Shown here: in pieces, positions 1-7,049 of the stretch
Numbering within the stretch: the stretch's first letter is position 1
Layout: each line of letters begins with the position of its first letter
Origin: Candidatus Omnitrophota bacterium
Lineage (GTDB): Bacteria > Omnitrophota > Gorgyraeia > Gygaellales > Profunditerraquicolaceae
Assembly (NCBI GenBank): GCA_030691865.1
Contig: JAUYDL010000018.1
Coordinates: forward strand, 1-64,000
Reading direction: 5' to 3'
Length of the DNA stretch: 64,000 bases
Notes under the pieces: generated by a model
What the model saw: only the letters and a program-made list of their open reading frames with translations
What the model was told of the DNA's origin: nothing
Database searches by the model: none
Position numbers and translations under genes: made by a program

Positions 1-2
1 GG

Positions 3-473
3 AAGATTAAGCATTTTTTTCTAATCGGTGGTTGCGACGGTGCAAAGCCTGGACGTAATTATTATACAGAATTTGCCGAAAAAGTTCCCCAGGATTGCGT
101 TATTCTGACTTTAGCCTGCGGAAAATACCGTTTCAATAAGCTGGATTTTGGTGATATTAGCGGGATTCCCAGGTTAATTGATCTGGGCCAATGTTATAAT
201 GCCTATTCTGCGGTGCAGATAGCCGTGGCTTTAGCCAAGGCGTTTGGCTGCGGAGTAAATGGCCTGCCTTTAACCTTGGTGCTATCTTGGTTTGAGCAAA
301 AAGCAGTTGCCATTCTGTTGTCTTTGTTGTATCTTGATATCAAAGGTATTTATATTGGGCCGACTCCACCTGCCTTTATCAGTAAGAATGTATTTGGCGT
401 TCTGCAGGAGAAATTTGGCCTAAAGTTAATTAGTACGCCTGATGAAGATTTAAAAGAAATATTGAAAAGATAA
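3..473 (+). CDS. hcp: Hydroxylamine reductase / hybrid cluster protein, C-terminal part
   Basis: The reading frame is open from base 3, so this is the 3' end (156 codons) of a gene that begins outside the window. Hybrid cluster proteins carry an Fe-S-O cluster and act on hydroxylamine or nitric oxide in anaerobes. Cluster-region motifs of the family are visible: GGCDGAKPGRNYYTEF, then LTLACGKYRFNK, then DLGQCYNAYSA, each holding a cysteine that the family uses as a ligand. The C-terminus (IGPTPPAFIS) also fits. The SORL-like gene follows after 15 bases with its own GGAGG, so the two probably form one nitrosative/oxidative-stress operon. Only the partial nature limits confidence. Confidence 0.93.
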   Translation, partial: KIKHFFLIGGCDGAKPGRNYYTEFAEKVPQDCVILTLACGKYRFNKLDFGDISGIPRLIDLGQCYNAYSAVQIAVALAKAFGCGVNGLPLTLVLSWFEQKAVAILLSLLYLDIKGIYIGPTPPAFISKNVFGVLQEKFGLKLISTPDEDLKEILKR

Positions 474-488
474 AGAGGAGGCAGGATT

Positions 489-692
489 ATGGCAGATTTA
501 AGAGATTTACTGCAGAGCGCAGATTGGAAAACGGAGAAACATGTGCCGGTTATTGAGGGGCCGGATAAAATAAGCAAGGGCCAGGTTTTCAAGATTGAGG
601 TTAGCGTGGGCAAGCAGATCGCGCATCCTAATACCACGGAGCATCATATTAAGTCTGTTATGTTAGAGAGTGTCAAGCTATTTCATGACTAA
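489..692 (+). pseudogene. Truncated class II superoxide-reductase-like (desulfoferrodoxin-type) gene
   Basis: The first 55 or so residues match the start of the class II SORL family: ADLRDLLQSADWKTEKHVPVI, an E-G-P-D-K segment and then VGKQIAHPNTTEHHI, which carries the histidines that bind the mononuclear iron. Family members are about 125 residues. Here the frame leaves the family right after TTEHHIK and stops at 67 residues, with the remaining iron-binding half missing. The break lies where the non-coding flank of the IS110 element begins, so insertion or an associated rearrangement is the likely cause. No continuation is visible on the far side of the element near 2040. The product is probably non-functional. 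Confidence 0.75.
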
Positions 693-882
693 GGGGCTAA
701 GTTTAGGAGCCTTTTAACTTTCTGTTATTCGTGGCAACCGGGTTTAGTTTCGGTTCGCACTCTTTAATTTTGCGTTTTGGAGCCTTAGGGGTCTCTGTCT
801 ATTGTCGAGTCTTACTGCTCTGACGTAGAACCGAGTCGTCCCCAGAGGCAAGCGTTGCTTGTGGCCCTATAAAGCTTAGCGT
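693..882 (-). ncRNA. Candidate bridge-RNA region of the IS110-type element
   Basis: This stretch of about 190 bases lies between the SORL break and the transposase stop and contains no plausible gene. It has GC-rich self-complementary pieces, for example GCAAGC-GTT-GCTTG near 849-862 and GGGGTCTCTG near 788 facing CCCCAGAGG near 840. IS110-family elements encode a structured bridge RNA in a non-coding end; in the IS1111-like group it lies downstream of the transposase, which is the longer flank here. The assignment is from position and apparent structure only. Confidence 0.3.
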
Positions 883-1944
883 TTAAATATTAGTAATATA
901 TTCGCGTTGTTCTTTTAAAACTCTATAAATAATCAATGTCAGCTTTCGTGCTACCGCAACGATGGCCTTACGTGCGCCAACCTGTGGGTGGTGCTTAGAG
1001 CGGATACGGTCATAGAATTGGCGCAGGCGTGCATCTTTAGTAATATTCGCCCAAGCTGCTTCAATTAGTAAAGACCTAAGCACAGAGCTGCCTAAATGAG
1101 TAATTCGGCCTCTGGTGATCCGTTCTCCAGTTGAGTATTCAGAGGGCACCAGGCCGACAAAAGCAGATAACTCTCTGGGATTACGTAGCCGCTGCGGATC
1201 TCCGATGCTGGCGAGGATAGTTATGGCAGTGATAAAACCTATGCCGGGAATAGAGCGAAGGTAATGTATATTGCGTTTGAGGCTTGTATTTTGATCAGAG
1301 AAGCTTTTAAGTTCTTTAATAATTATTACAGTTTGGTTGCGTGAATAATCTAGGTCATTGAGGAGTAAATCTAATCTTTTGCGCGTAGCCGGGCTACAGG
1401 GTAATTCTTTGATTCGCTTAATGTGCGCATAAGACCAGTATTGGGTTGTATCTTTTAACAGCGTGTGCAGATGGGCAAAGAGTAAAAGCGATTTGATGCG
1501 TTGTTTACTTACTTTACGCAAATCGACATATTCTTCACGCGAGCGAAGCAGTTGGCGTAATTCCCGGTAATCGTAATCCGGGATACGGATAGGTTCCATA
1601 TCTCCGTTTTTTAAATGCTGGGAGATTCTATCCGAATCAAGGCGATTGTTCTTTGTCCGGTCATTGCTGGCTTTGGGAACTGATTGAGGAGGTACCATTA
1701 GACACCTGATATTTTGGGATGTTAAATAGTCATGAAGATGATAACCCGTTACTCCGACTTCATAGGCGCAAATAACTCTTTGGTTATTATACCTGTTGCG
1801 TATATGCTGGTAAAGGTTTTCCGGACTTGCGGGTATTTTATATGAATTACTCATGGTATCGTGATTTTTGACAGTAAATGAAAAACTTTTTGCATCAACA
1901 TCGATGCCGATAAAAATATCGTATTCATTGGGGCTGTATACCAT
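883..1944 (-). CDS. IS110-family transposase (DEDD recombinase)
   Basis: The protein has 353 residues, a normal family length. The N-terminal RuvC-like DEDD domain shows FIGIDVDAKSFSFTV (first Asp, D15), CAYEVGVTGYHLHDYL (Glu) and KNNRLDSDRISQHL (the two closing Asp residues). The C-terminal transposase_20 domain shows LRSIPGIGFITAITILASIGD, AFVGLVPSEYSTGE and LGSSVLRSLLIEAAW, which carries the catalytic Ser position. A good ribosome site (reverse complement of cctcctt at 1948-1954) precedes the ATG. All landmark residues are present, so the gene may still be active. Long non-coding flanks suggest a bridge-RNA-carrying element. Confidence 0.95.
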   Translation of the reverse strand: MVYSPNEYDIFIGIDVDAKSFSFTVKNHDTMSNSYKIPASPENLYQHIRNRYNNQRVICAYEVGVTGYHLHDYLTSQNIRCLMVPPQSVPKASNDRTKNNRLDSDRISQHLKNGDMEPIRIPDYDYRELRQLLRSREEYVDLRKVSKQRIKSLLLFAHLHTLLKDTTQYWSYAHIKRIKELPCSPATRKRLDLLLNDLDYSRNQTVIIIKELKSFSDQNTSLKRNIHYLRSIPGIGFITAITILASIGDPQRLRNPRELSAFVGLVPSEYSTGERITRGRITHLGSSVLRSLLIEAAWANITKDARLRQFYDRIRSKHHPQVGARKAIVAVARKLTLIIYRVLKEQREYITNI

Positions 1945-2037
1945 GTTTTCCTCCTTGTGAATGGTTAAACTGTTTGCCTCTAGTTTATACCATGTTTGGG
2001 AAAGCTTGGTACTCTAAACATATTATCTATTAGGGTA

Positions 2038-2098
2038 AGACACCTGGCGCTTATCGGATTTGCGCCAGTGTTGTCCCTGTGGACAAGGAGGTGGAGGC
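2038..2098 (+). promoter_or_regulatory. Hairpin leader element, family B copy 1, with SD
   Basis: Stem ACAC-C-TGGCGC (2040-2050) pairs with GCGCCA-GTGT (2062-2071), one C unpaired, loop TTATCGGATTT. A second hairpin TTGTCC-CTGT-GGACAA (2071-2086) follows at once and runs into AAGGAGG (2085-2091), the ribosome site of the gene starting at GTG 2099. Five related elements occur in the window with compensated stem changes. Confidence 0.7.
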
Positions 2099-3328
2099 GT
2101 GAGACTTTTTAATACAATAGTAGTTTGGCTAAGGTACTTAAAGCAGAAATATATCACGAAAGCGCGGCAAACCCCGAGAATTTTGGGAACTCGTGAGGAA
2201 AAGCCAGGTGGATTCGTGATAAAAAATCATCCTTCCGGAGCGATCATCTCAGCTAAAAATTTGATTAATATTAATAATAAAGGGGCCGCCCTTGTGGAAA
2301 AAGATGGGGAAACCCAGCAGAAAAATTACCCCTCTATTTCTGAATGCCCGTATTGTCAGGGAAAGGATGTAGTGAAGAGAGGCTGGCGTAAGAAGAAATA
2401 TGAAAAGGCCCAACTTTATTTTTGCAATCATTGCCAGAAGACTTTTACAGGACAGAAAGTTAAGGGAAAGAGTTTTCCTTTGCGGGTAATTTTTGAAGGG
2501 ATTGGCTTTTATAATTTAGGGTATAGTTTAGAAGAGTCCTGCTTGCGTTTGAAGGAGCAGTTTGGTTTGGAAACAAATCCTTCCACTTTAGCGGATTGGG
2601 TAAAGGAATTTGAGCCGCTTTGCCGGTACGCGCGGCTTAGGCCTTACGCTTTAAAACTTTACAGCCCGGCGCAGATTATTCAAACCGCGCATCTTTTTCA
2701 TCATCAAGTTTATGATTTTTCGGTGCACCGGGGGAAATTAGCGTTACTGTTGCAGGAATACCGGAATAATAAATTTGATAACCTGCGCGAATTTTTAGAG
2801 GCGATCCAATCTGAGTGCCCGCACCAGTTTTTTAAAGAGGGCCTGCGCGCCTCGGAGTTAAAGGTGGGCTTTAGCCCGGCGGAAGTGATTATTAAGGAGA
2901 AGCAAAATTTTGCCACCCGGCTTGCCGGGTTGGCTTTGCAAGCGGTAAGCGACAATAAACTGCGGCATAAGGCGCTGCAGGATTTTATGCTGCGTAATGA
3001 TTCGGTTACGGTAGCAGTGGAAGTGCCGGTGTATATGGATCAGATGGATGTGGAACATATGCAGGAGGAGCTTAAGTTTAAAATCCCTATTAAGCTGGAT
3101 AAGGAAGGCTCCAGGGCTTTTGTCCAGCTTACTCTTTACGCGTTAATGCTTTCACGTTTGACTGGCCTTAGGCTCTATGATTTTAAGTGCGCGTGGTTTG
3201 ACGAAAATTCGTATTTTGAGTTTTTTCCTTTGCATGTAGTCTATAAGTTAAGGCAGCGGGCAAAAAAAGAGCATCCGGATCAGATAAGGATGGATTTTAA
3301 AGAACAGGAGGAGGTTGATGCTATATAA
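2099..3328 (+). CDS. Zinc-ribbon / HTH protein with a possible PD-(D/E)XK-like C-terminus
   Basis: I chose GTG 2099 because AAGGAGG ends seven bases upstream; it gives 409 residues. No specific function is recognised. A treble-clef or zinc-ribbon motif is clear (CPYCQGKDVVKRG then YFCNHCQKTF, about residues 84-116), followed by a helical region (YNLGYSLEESCLRLKEQFG, PSTLADWVKEF) like the HTH of transposase-type proteins. The C-terminal QLTLYALMLSRLTG resembles the QxxxY motif of RecB/Cas4-type nucleases, and CAWFDENSYFEFFPL follows. The Asp and Glu-x-Lys residues expected just before that motif are not evident, so the nuclease core may be deleted or diverged. The four-helix-bundle gene overlaps its end. 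Confidence 0.55.
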   Translation: MRLFNTIVVWLRYLKQKYITKARQTPRILGTREEKPGGFVIKNHPSGAIISAKNLININNKGAALVEKDGETQQKNYPSISECPYCQGKDVVKRGWRKKKYEKAQLYFCNHCQKTFTGQKVKGKSFPLRVIFEGIGFYNLGYSLEESCLRLKEQFGLETNPSTLADWVKEFEPLCRYARLRPYALKLYSPAQIIQTAHLFHHQVYDFSVHRGKLALLLQEYRNNKFDNLREFLEAIQSECPHQFFKEGLRASELKVGFSPAEVIIKEKQNFATRLAGLALQAVSDNKLRHKALQDFMLRNDSVTVAVEVPVYMDQMDVEHMQEELKFKIPIKLDKEGSRAFVQLTLYALMLSRLTGLRLYDFKCAWFDENSYFEFFPLHVVYKLRQRAKKEHPDQIRMDFKEQEEVDAI

Positions 3329-3767
3329 TACGACTTATAGAAAATCCGCGTTCAGGGTAAAGAAGCCTATCCGCAGTTTTCGCGACCTGGAGGTTTATCA
3401 GCGCGCTAACGAGGCGGCCACGGAAATAATTACTAAAATTGTCCCTTTGCTGGGGGAAGGCAACTCGCCGATTAAGGATAAGCTGGTTGAATGCTGTTTG
3501 AAAATCCCGGAGTCAATAGCCATAGCGCATTCGCGCAGGTTTGAAAAAGGCGATGAATCAGACTTTCTGGAAAACGCTTTAGAGGGCTGTAATAAAGCAG
3601 TGGTTTATTTAGAGCAAGCGTGGGATATTTATATTAAGGATATTGAAGGCCGGTCAGTTTGCGAGGATTTAATCAAGCGCTATATCCTCGAGCGCAGGAA
3701 AATTTTTAACCTGTATAAGGCGTGGCAGAAATTTGAAAGCTACGCGCTAAAGAAACCGCAGGTGTAA
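3318..3767 (+). CDS. Four-helix-bundle protein (S23 / IVS-encoded protein family)
   Basis: The 149-residue protein contains RSFRDLEVYQRANEAATEI near residue 19, the signature opening of the four-helix-bundle family first seen in 23S rRNA intervening sequences. The rest is helical and has the family pattern (LVECCLKIPESIAIAHSRR, FLENALEGCNKAVVYLEQA). ATG 3318 is preceded by AGGAGG at 3307-3312. It overlaps the end of the zinc-ribbon gene by 11 bases, so the two are translated together. The biochemical role of the family is not established; members are common next to mobile or accessory genes. Confidence 0.85.
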   Translation: MLYNTTYRKSAFRVKKPIRSFRDLEVYQRANEAATEIITKIVPLLGEGNSPIKDKLVECCLKIPESIAIAHSRRFEKGDESDFLENALEGCNKAVVYLEQAWDIYIKDIEGRSVCEDLIKRYILERRKIFNLYKAWQKFESYALKKPQV

Positions 3768-3811
3768 GTGGAAAAGTAGAAACGATTCCCAGGAAACGAT
3801 TCCTTTTTCCC

Positions 3812-3840
3812 TTGACATCTGTATATCACTATGATATACT
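3812..3840 (+). promoter_or_regulatory. Promoter with overlapping palindromic operator for the toxin-antitoxin pair
   Basis: TTGACA (3812-3817) and TATACT (3835-3840) are spaced by 17 bases. A perfect inverted repeat, GTATATCA-CTA-TGATATAC (3821-3839), covers the spacer and -10 box. Such placement is typical of an operator bound by an autoregulating antitoxin. Upstream, GAAACGATTCC occurs twice in direct orientation (3779-3804). Confidence 0.8.
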
Positions 3841-3859
3841 TTAGCCGGAGGTGATAAAG

Positions 3860-4093
3860 ATGTCCATGATAATGAATAAAGAGCTTCTTATAAGAATGCC
3901 CTCTTCACTTTATGAAGAGACAGCAAAACTCTGCAAGAAAAGATATGTGTCAATATCCTCATTTGTCCGGGAATTAATTGTTGAGCAGATAGAAAGCACC
4001 CTTACTCCGGCAGAGCAAAAGATTGTTGCAGAGGGTGAAAGGCAATACCTAAAAGGTAAAGGTACCAACTGGAGAAAACTAAAGCGTGGGTAA
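3860..4093 (+). CDS. Ribbon-helix-helix type antitoxin
   Basis: The 77-residue protein has an N-terminal ribbon-helix-helix pattern: KELLIRMPSSLYEETAKLC then SISSFVRELIVEQIES. This should bind the palindrome over its own promoter. The basic C-terminal tail (YLKGKGTNWRKLKRG) would contact the toxin. The start is ATG 3860 because GGAGGTG (3847-3853) is six bases upstream; an in-frame GTG at 3851 overlaps that ribosome site and is unlikely. The downstream RelE-type toxin overlaps its last 8 bases. Pairing with RelE is seen from context; the exact antitoxin subfamily is uncertain. Confidence 0.82.
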   Translation: MSMIMNKELLIRMPSSLYEETAKLCKKRYVSISSFVRELIVEQIESTLTPAEQKIVAEGERQYLKGKGTNWRKLKRG

Positions 4094-4358
4094 TTCCAAA
4101 GCCCTTTTAATGCCGGCTGCGCTTAAGTTCTACAAATCTTGTCCGGAAGAGCTCGCCAAGAAATTAAATAAATGCTTTGAAGATCTAGAAAGCAATCCCT
4201 TTTGGGGCCCGAACATAAAGGTGCTAAAGGGCGAGAAGAGGCGATATAGATACCGGGTAGGTGATTACCGCGTGATTTATGGTATAGACAAAGAAAATAA
4301 TAAAGTCTTTGTTACTTTAATTGCCTCTCGAGCCTTGGTATATAGAAACATAAATTAG
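4086..4358 (+). CDS. RelE/ParE-superfamily toxin
   Basis: The 90-residue protein shows the RelE fold signature: AALKFYKSCPEELAKKLNKC in the N-terminal helices, then VLKGEKRRYRYRVGDYRVIY with the conserved arginines, and KVFVTLIASRALVYR at the end. RelE toxins cleave mRNA on the ribosome, while ParE relatives poison gyrase; sequence alone does not separate the two here. Translation starts at GTG 4086 inside the antitoxin gene (8-base overlap), giving coupled synthesis. All core residues seem intact. Confidence 0.85.
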   Translation: MGNSKALLMPAALKFYKSCPEELAKKLNKCFEDLESNPFWGPNIKVLKGEKRRYRYRVGDYRVIYGIDKENNKVFVTLIASRALVYRNIN

Positions 4359-4466
4359 ACAATTGCTCCTCGGTTGATTGCCGTAAAACAGGACGTTCCC
4401 CAAGTGGTTTTTATTTTGCCAAGAGAATTTACGCCGGCTGGAAACTTTCTAATTCCACGCCTACGA

Positions 4467-4568
4467 CTAATGCAATCATTACGGAATATTCGTCAGTATA
4501 TTACAGAAAATCCTTTGAAATGGGAATTCGATTTGGAAAATCCCGATGTAATCCGCGATTCTCTTTGA
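4467..4568 (+). pseudogene. C-terminal remnant of a REP-associated tyrosine transposase (RAYT)
   Basis: The frame encodes SLRNIRQYITENPLKWEF followed by DLENP and a stop. This is the conserved C-terminal end of Y1-type transposases linked to REP elements (typically IR-x-YI-x-NPxKW). The HUH catalytic motif and Tyr region are absent upstream, so only the tail survives. The bases from 4374 to 4466 are open in this frame but do not resemble the family. The remnant matters because REP-like palindromes occur at several sites in the window. Confidence 0.6.
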
Positions 4569-4618
4569 CAGGAAATTAGAAGTTAGGAATAGCGACAGAT
4601 TTATAAAGTAGAATTTCT

Positions 4619-4647
4619 TTGTAAATCCTTTGCGTTTGTGGTAGAAT
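4619..4647 (+). promoter_or_regulatory. Probable promoter of the second toxin-antitoxin module
   Basis: TTGTAA (4619-4624) and TAGAAT (4642-4647) are 17 bases apart, followed by AGGAGGTG and ATG 4668. The -35 box is a weak match. Confidence 0.45.
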
Positions 4648-4667
4648 TTGAATCAGGAGGTGGAAAG

Positions 4668-4874
4668 ATGGTTATTCAGGCTGATTATCTTATCGATGAA
4701 AGAGGACAAAAGAAGTCTGTAGTTTTGTCTGTCCGGGATTATCTTAGGCTATTGGAATATCTTGAAGACTTGGAAGATACTTTAGATTTAAAGAAAGCAA
4801 AAGAATCTGCTAAGGGATTCATTGATTTTGCACGCCTTAAGTCTCAACTTAAAAAGCAAGGACGCTTGCATTAA
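4668..4874 (+). CDS. Phd/YefM-like antitoxin
   Basis: The 68-residue protein reads VIQADYLIDERGQKKSVVLS then VRDYLRLLEYLEDLEDTLDL, matching short antitoxins of the Phd/YefM type that accompany RelE toxins. ATG 4668 follows AGGAGGTG (4656-4663) at normal spacing; an upstream in-frame start is possible but has no ribosome site. Its stop overlaps the ATG of the next gene by one base (TAATG), the usual antitoxin-toxin coupling. Because the toxin is frameshifted, the antitoxin may now be an orphan. Confidence 0.72.
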   Translation: MVIQADYLIDERGQKKSVVLSVRDYLRLLEYLEDLEDTLDLKKAKESAKGFIDFARLKSQLKKQGRLH

Positions 4875-5123
4875 TGTATAGGATTGCCGTTGAACGTCGG
4901 GCTGCGAAAGAGATTAAGTCTCTCCAGCGATATAATTCCGCATATCATAGATACAATTGGGGGTCTGAGATTTAATTCGCGGCCGTATGGCGTCAAGAAA
5001 TTAATAGGAGAAATCGGCTGGCGGATAAGGTTTAGGGATTATCGTATCTTATACATGATAGATGATAAACAGAAAATCGTTACTGTTTATCGGGTTAAAC
5101 ATCGGCGAGAGGTCTATCATTAA
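4874..5123 (+). pseudogene. RelE-type toxin gene with a frameshift
   Basis: From ATG 4874 the frame reads MYRIAVERRAAKEIKSLQ, the normal RelE N-terminus, then runs into a stop after EI. The +1 frame carries the rest: SDIIPHIIDTIGGLRFNSRP, GVKKLIGEIGWRIRFRDYRI and VYRVKHRREVYH. The two halves join near 4925, and the 250-base length shows one net extra base. Either the toxin is inactivated or this is an assembly error. The C-terminal half has all the expected RelE residues, so the loss is recent. Confidence 0.75.
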
Positions 5124-5178
5124 CTCCTGTCAGCAAACAACGTCCTCCCAAACACAATTTTATCCCTCATCTGATGCC

Positions 5179-5199
5179 AGAAAAATAGAACCGTCTTCC
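5179..5199 (+). repeat. Single half-site of the GGGGACGGTTCTATTTTTC repeat family
   Basis: AGAAAAATAGAACCGTC followed by TTCC matches one arm of the inverted repeats found near 11472, 50669 and 22416. No partner arm is visible nearby. Confidence 0.6.
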
Positions 5200-5212
5200 T
5201 TTTTTCAAAACC

Positions 5213-5268
5213 GGACATTCTTGCCTTGCTAGAAACAGGACATTTTTGCCTTGCAATAACAGGAAATT
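5213..5268 (+). repeat. Short tandem repeat, 25-base period
   Basis: GGACATTcTTGCCTTGC (from 5213) is followed after 25 bases by GGACATTtTTGCCTTGC (from 5238), both trailed by AAACA or ATAACA; a third partial unit GGAAATT starts at 5262. No function is evident. Confidence 0.6.
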
Positions 5269-5277
5269 GAGGTAATG

Positions 5278-5306
5278 TTGACTTTTTAAAAAAAAGATGT
5301 TAAAAT
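5278..5306 (+). promoter_or_regulatory. Promoter of the gatCAB operon
   Basis: TTGACT (5278-5283) and TAAAAT (5301-5306) are spaced by 17 bases, with the gatC start at 5326 and GGAG at 5315-5318 between them. Confidence 0.7.
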
Positions 5307-5325
5307 AAAAAAACTTGGAGAGAAA

Positions 5326-5613
5326 ATGTCTATTGATAAAGAAACAATTAAACATGTCGCGCATTTAGCGCGTATCGAGTTGCAGCCTAATGAGTTAGAG
5401 AAGCTTTCCGGAGAGCTGCATGAGATATTAGGCTTTATTGATAAGCTTAAGTATTTGAATGTAGAGCAAGTTAAGCCTACCAGTCATATTTTACCCATAA
5501 GTAATATACTGCGGGAGGATAAGCCTCATGTTTCCTTGGCCACGGAAAAGGCTTTGGAAAATGCCCCGAGTAAAAAGGGAAACTTCTTTAGTGTCCCAAA
5601 AATAATAGAATAA
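5326..5613 (+). CDS. gatC: Glutamyl/aspartyl-tRNA amidotransferase subunit C
   Basis: The 95-residue protein is a typical GatC: KETIKHVAHLARIELQPNEL at the start, then HEILGFIDKLKYLNVEQVKP and a C-terminal NFFSVPKIIE. GatC is the small belt that wraps GatA and GatB and stabilises the heterotrimer that amidates misacylated Glu-tRNA-Gln or Asp-tRNA-Asn in the cytoplasm. It is the first gene of gatCAB, with gatA starting three bases after its stop. A clear promoter lies just upstream. The AspRS later in the window has residues of the non-discriminating type, which fits a need for this enzyme. Confidence 0.96.
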   Translation: MSIDKETIKHVAHLARIELQPNELEKLSGELHEILGFIDKLKYLNVEQVKPTSHILPISNILREDKPHVSLATEKALENAPSKKGNFFSVPKIIE

Positions 5614-5615
5614 TT

Positions 5616-7049
5616 ATGGAATTAAATCAGCTTACTGCTCACGAATTATTGGAAAAACTTAAAGCCCGGCAGACGACCCCTAAGGCCATTCTAGACTCGC
5701 TCCATGCGCGTATACAAAAGGTTGAGCCTAAGGTTAAGGCTTATGTCAGGTTGGATGAACCCAGCCTTTCTAAGGGTATAAAAATTCGGAAGGAAGAGCT
5801 GGGTGGATTACCGATTACGATAAAAGATAATATCTGTACTGAAGGACTTCCTACTGAATGTTGTTCAAAAATCCTGCAGGGTTTTCGTCCGCCGTATGAC
5901 GCCACAGTAATTAATAAATTAAAAGAAAGTGGCGCCGCAATTTTCCCGTTAAAAGCTAACATGGATGAGTTTGCTTTTGGTTCATCTTGCGAAAATTCCT
6001 ATTTTGGGCCAACGCATAATCCCTGGAATCTAGATTGTGTTCCCGGAGGCTCCTCCGGAGGATCCGCTGCTGCCGTAGCTAGTGATGAAGCGATTTGGGC
6101 TTTAGGAAGCGATACTGGCGGTTCAATACGCCAGCCAGCATCTTTTTGCGGGGTGGTAGGATTAAAACCGACTTATGGCCGTGTTTCGCGTTTTGGATTA
6201 ATTGCTTTTGCTTCCAGCCTTGATCAGATTGGCCCGATTACCAAGGATGTCCGAGATGCGGCAATTTTAACCGGGATTATCTCTGGGTATGATCCTTTAG
6301 ATTCGACTTCGGTAAATCAGGGTGTTCCGGATTACACCAAAAGCCTCTCCGGCGATATCAAGGGTTTAAAAATCGGTATACCTAAAGAATATTTTGTCGC
6401 GGGGTTAGATGCGGAAGTTAAAATTATTATTGAAGAGGCGGTAAATAAACTCAAAAATTTGGGCGCGGTTACTAATCAGGTATCATTGCCGCATACAGAG
6501 TACGCTGTGCCGGTTTACTACATTATCGCTACAGCCGAAGCTAGCTCAAATTTAGCCAGGTTTGATGGAGTTCAATATGGATACCGGGCACAGTCAGATA
6601 ATCTGATTCAAATGTATAAGTTGACTCGCGCACAAGGTTTCGGCCGGGAGGCAAAGCGCAGAATCAGATTAGGGACTTTTGTTTTATCGCATGGATATTA
6701 TGATGCATATTATTTACTCGCCTTAAAGGTGCGCACACTGATTAAGCAGGATTTTGATAAAGTTTTCCGGGATTTTGATTGTATTGTTGCTCCCACATCT
6801 CCAACCAGCGCTTTTAAAATTGGTGAAAGGGCACAGGACCCCCTGAAGATGTATCTTTCCGATATCTATACGATATCCGTAAATTTGGCTGGAATACCGG
6901 CGATATCTGTTCCTTGTGGCTTTACCAAAAAAGGATTGCCCGTAGGTTTACAGATTATGGCCCGGCCATTTAATGAAGAGATGCTTTTTAGGGCAGCGCA
7001 TACTTTTGAACAGAATACAGATTGGCACAAACTTAAACCCAGACTATGA
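5616..7049 (+). CDS. gatA: Glutamyl/aspartyl-tRNA amidotransferase subunit A (amidase)
   Basis: The 477-residue protein is full length for GatA. The amidase-signature core is clear: GLPITIKDNICTEGL (catalytic Lys), then VPGGSSGGSAAAVAS and LGSDTGGSIRQPASFCG with the cis-Ser and nucleophilic Ser of the Ser-cisSer-Lys triad. GatA releases ammonia from glutamine or asparagine and passes it to GatB. It ends with the usual AGIPAISVPCGF and GLPVGLQIMARPF. The gene overlaps gatB by four bases (ATGA), and gatC lies just before it, so all three subunits are made from one transcript. Confidence 0.98.
   Translation: MELNQLTAHELLEKLKARQTTPKAILDSLHARIQKVEPKVKAYVRLDEPSLSKGIKIRKEELGGLPITIKDNICTEGLPTECCSKILQGFRPPYDATVINKLKESGAAIFPLKANMDEFAFGSSCENSYFGPTHNPWNLDCVPGGSSGGSAAAVASDEAIWALGSDTGGSIRQPASFCGVVGLKPTYGRVSRFGLIAFASSLDQIGPITKDVRDAAILTGIISGYDPLDSTSVNQGVPDYTKSLSGDIKGLKIGIPKEYFVAGLDAEVKIIIEEAVNKLKNLGAVTNQVSLPHTEYAVPVYYIIATAEASSNLARFDGVQYGYRAQSDNLIQMYKLTRAQGFGREAKRRIRLGTFVLSHGYYDAYYLLALKVRTLIKQDFDKVFRDFDCIVAPTSPTSAFKIGERAQDPLKMYLSDIYTISVNLAGIPAISVPCGFTKKGLPVGLQIMARPFNEEMLFRAAHTFEQNTDWHKLKPRL

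Larger units (their letters stand above)
653..2037 (-). mobile_element. IS110-family insertion sequence, approximate limits
   Basis: The element is defined by the DEDD transposase gene at 883-1944 (minus strand) plus its flanks. The left limit is set where the SORL homology stops (about 653). The right limit is set before the hairpin leader that starts near 2038. IS110 elements usually lack long terminal inverted repeats and target duplications, and none are obvious, so both ends are estimates. The non-coding flank is about 200 bases downstream of the transposase and about 90 bases upstream of it. Confidence 0.55.

Noticed and set aside
4374..4466. Coding sequence upstream of the RAYT tail
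   Set aside because: The frame is open but has no resemblance to the transposase N-terminus, so only the tail was kept.
5213..5268. CRISPR array
   Set aside because: Only two full units of 25 bases with no spacers; it is a plain tandem repeat.
5167..5364. Minus-strand 65-codon frame over the gatC promoter
   Set aside because: It overlaps the promoter, tandem repeat and gatC start, and is Phe-rich without family resemblance.
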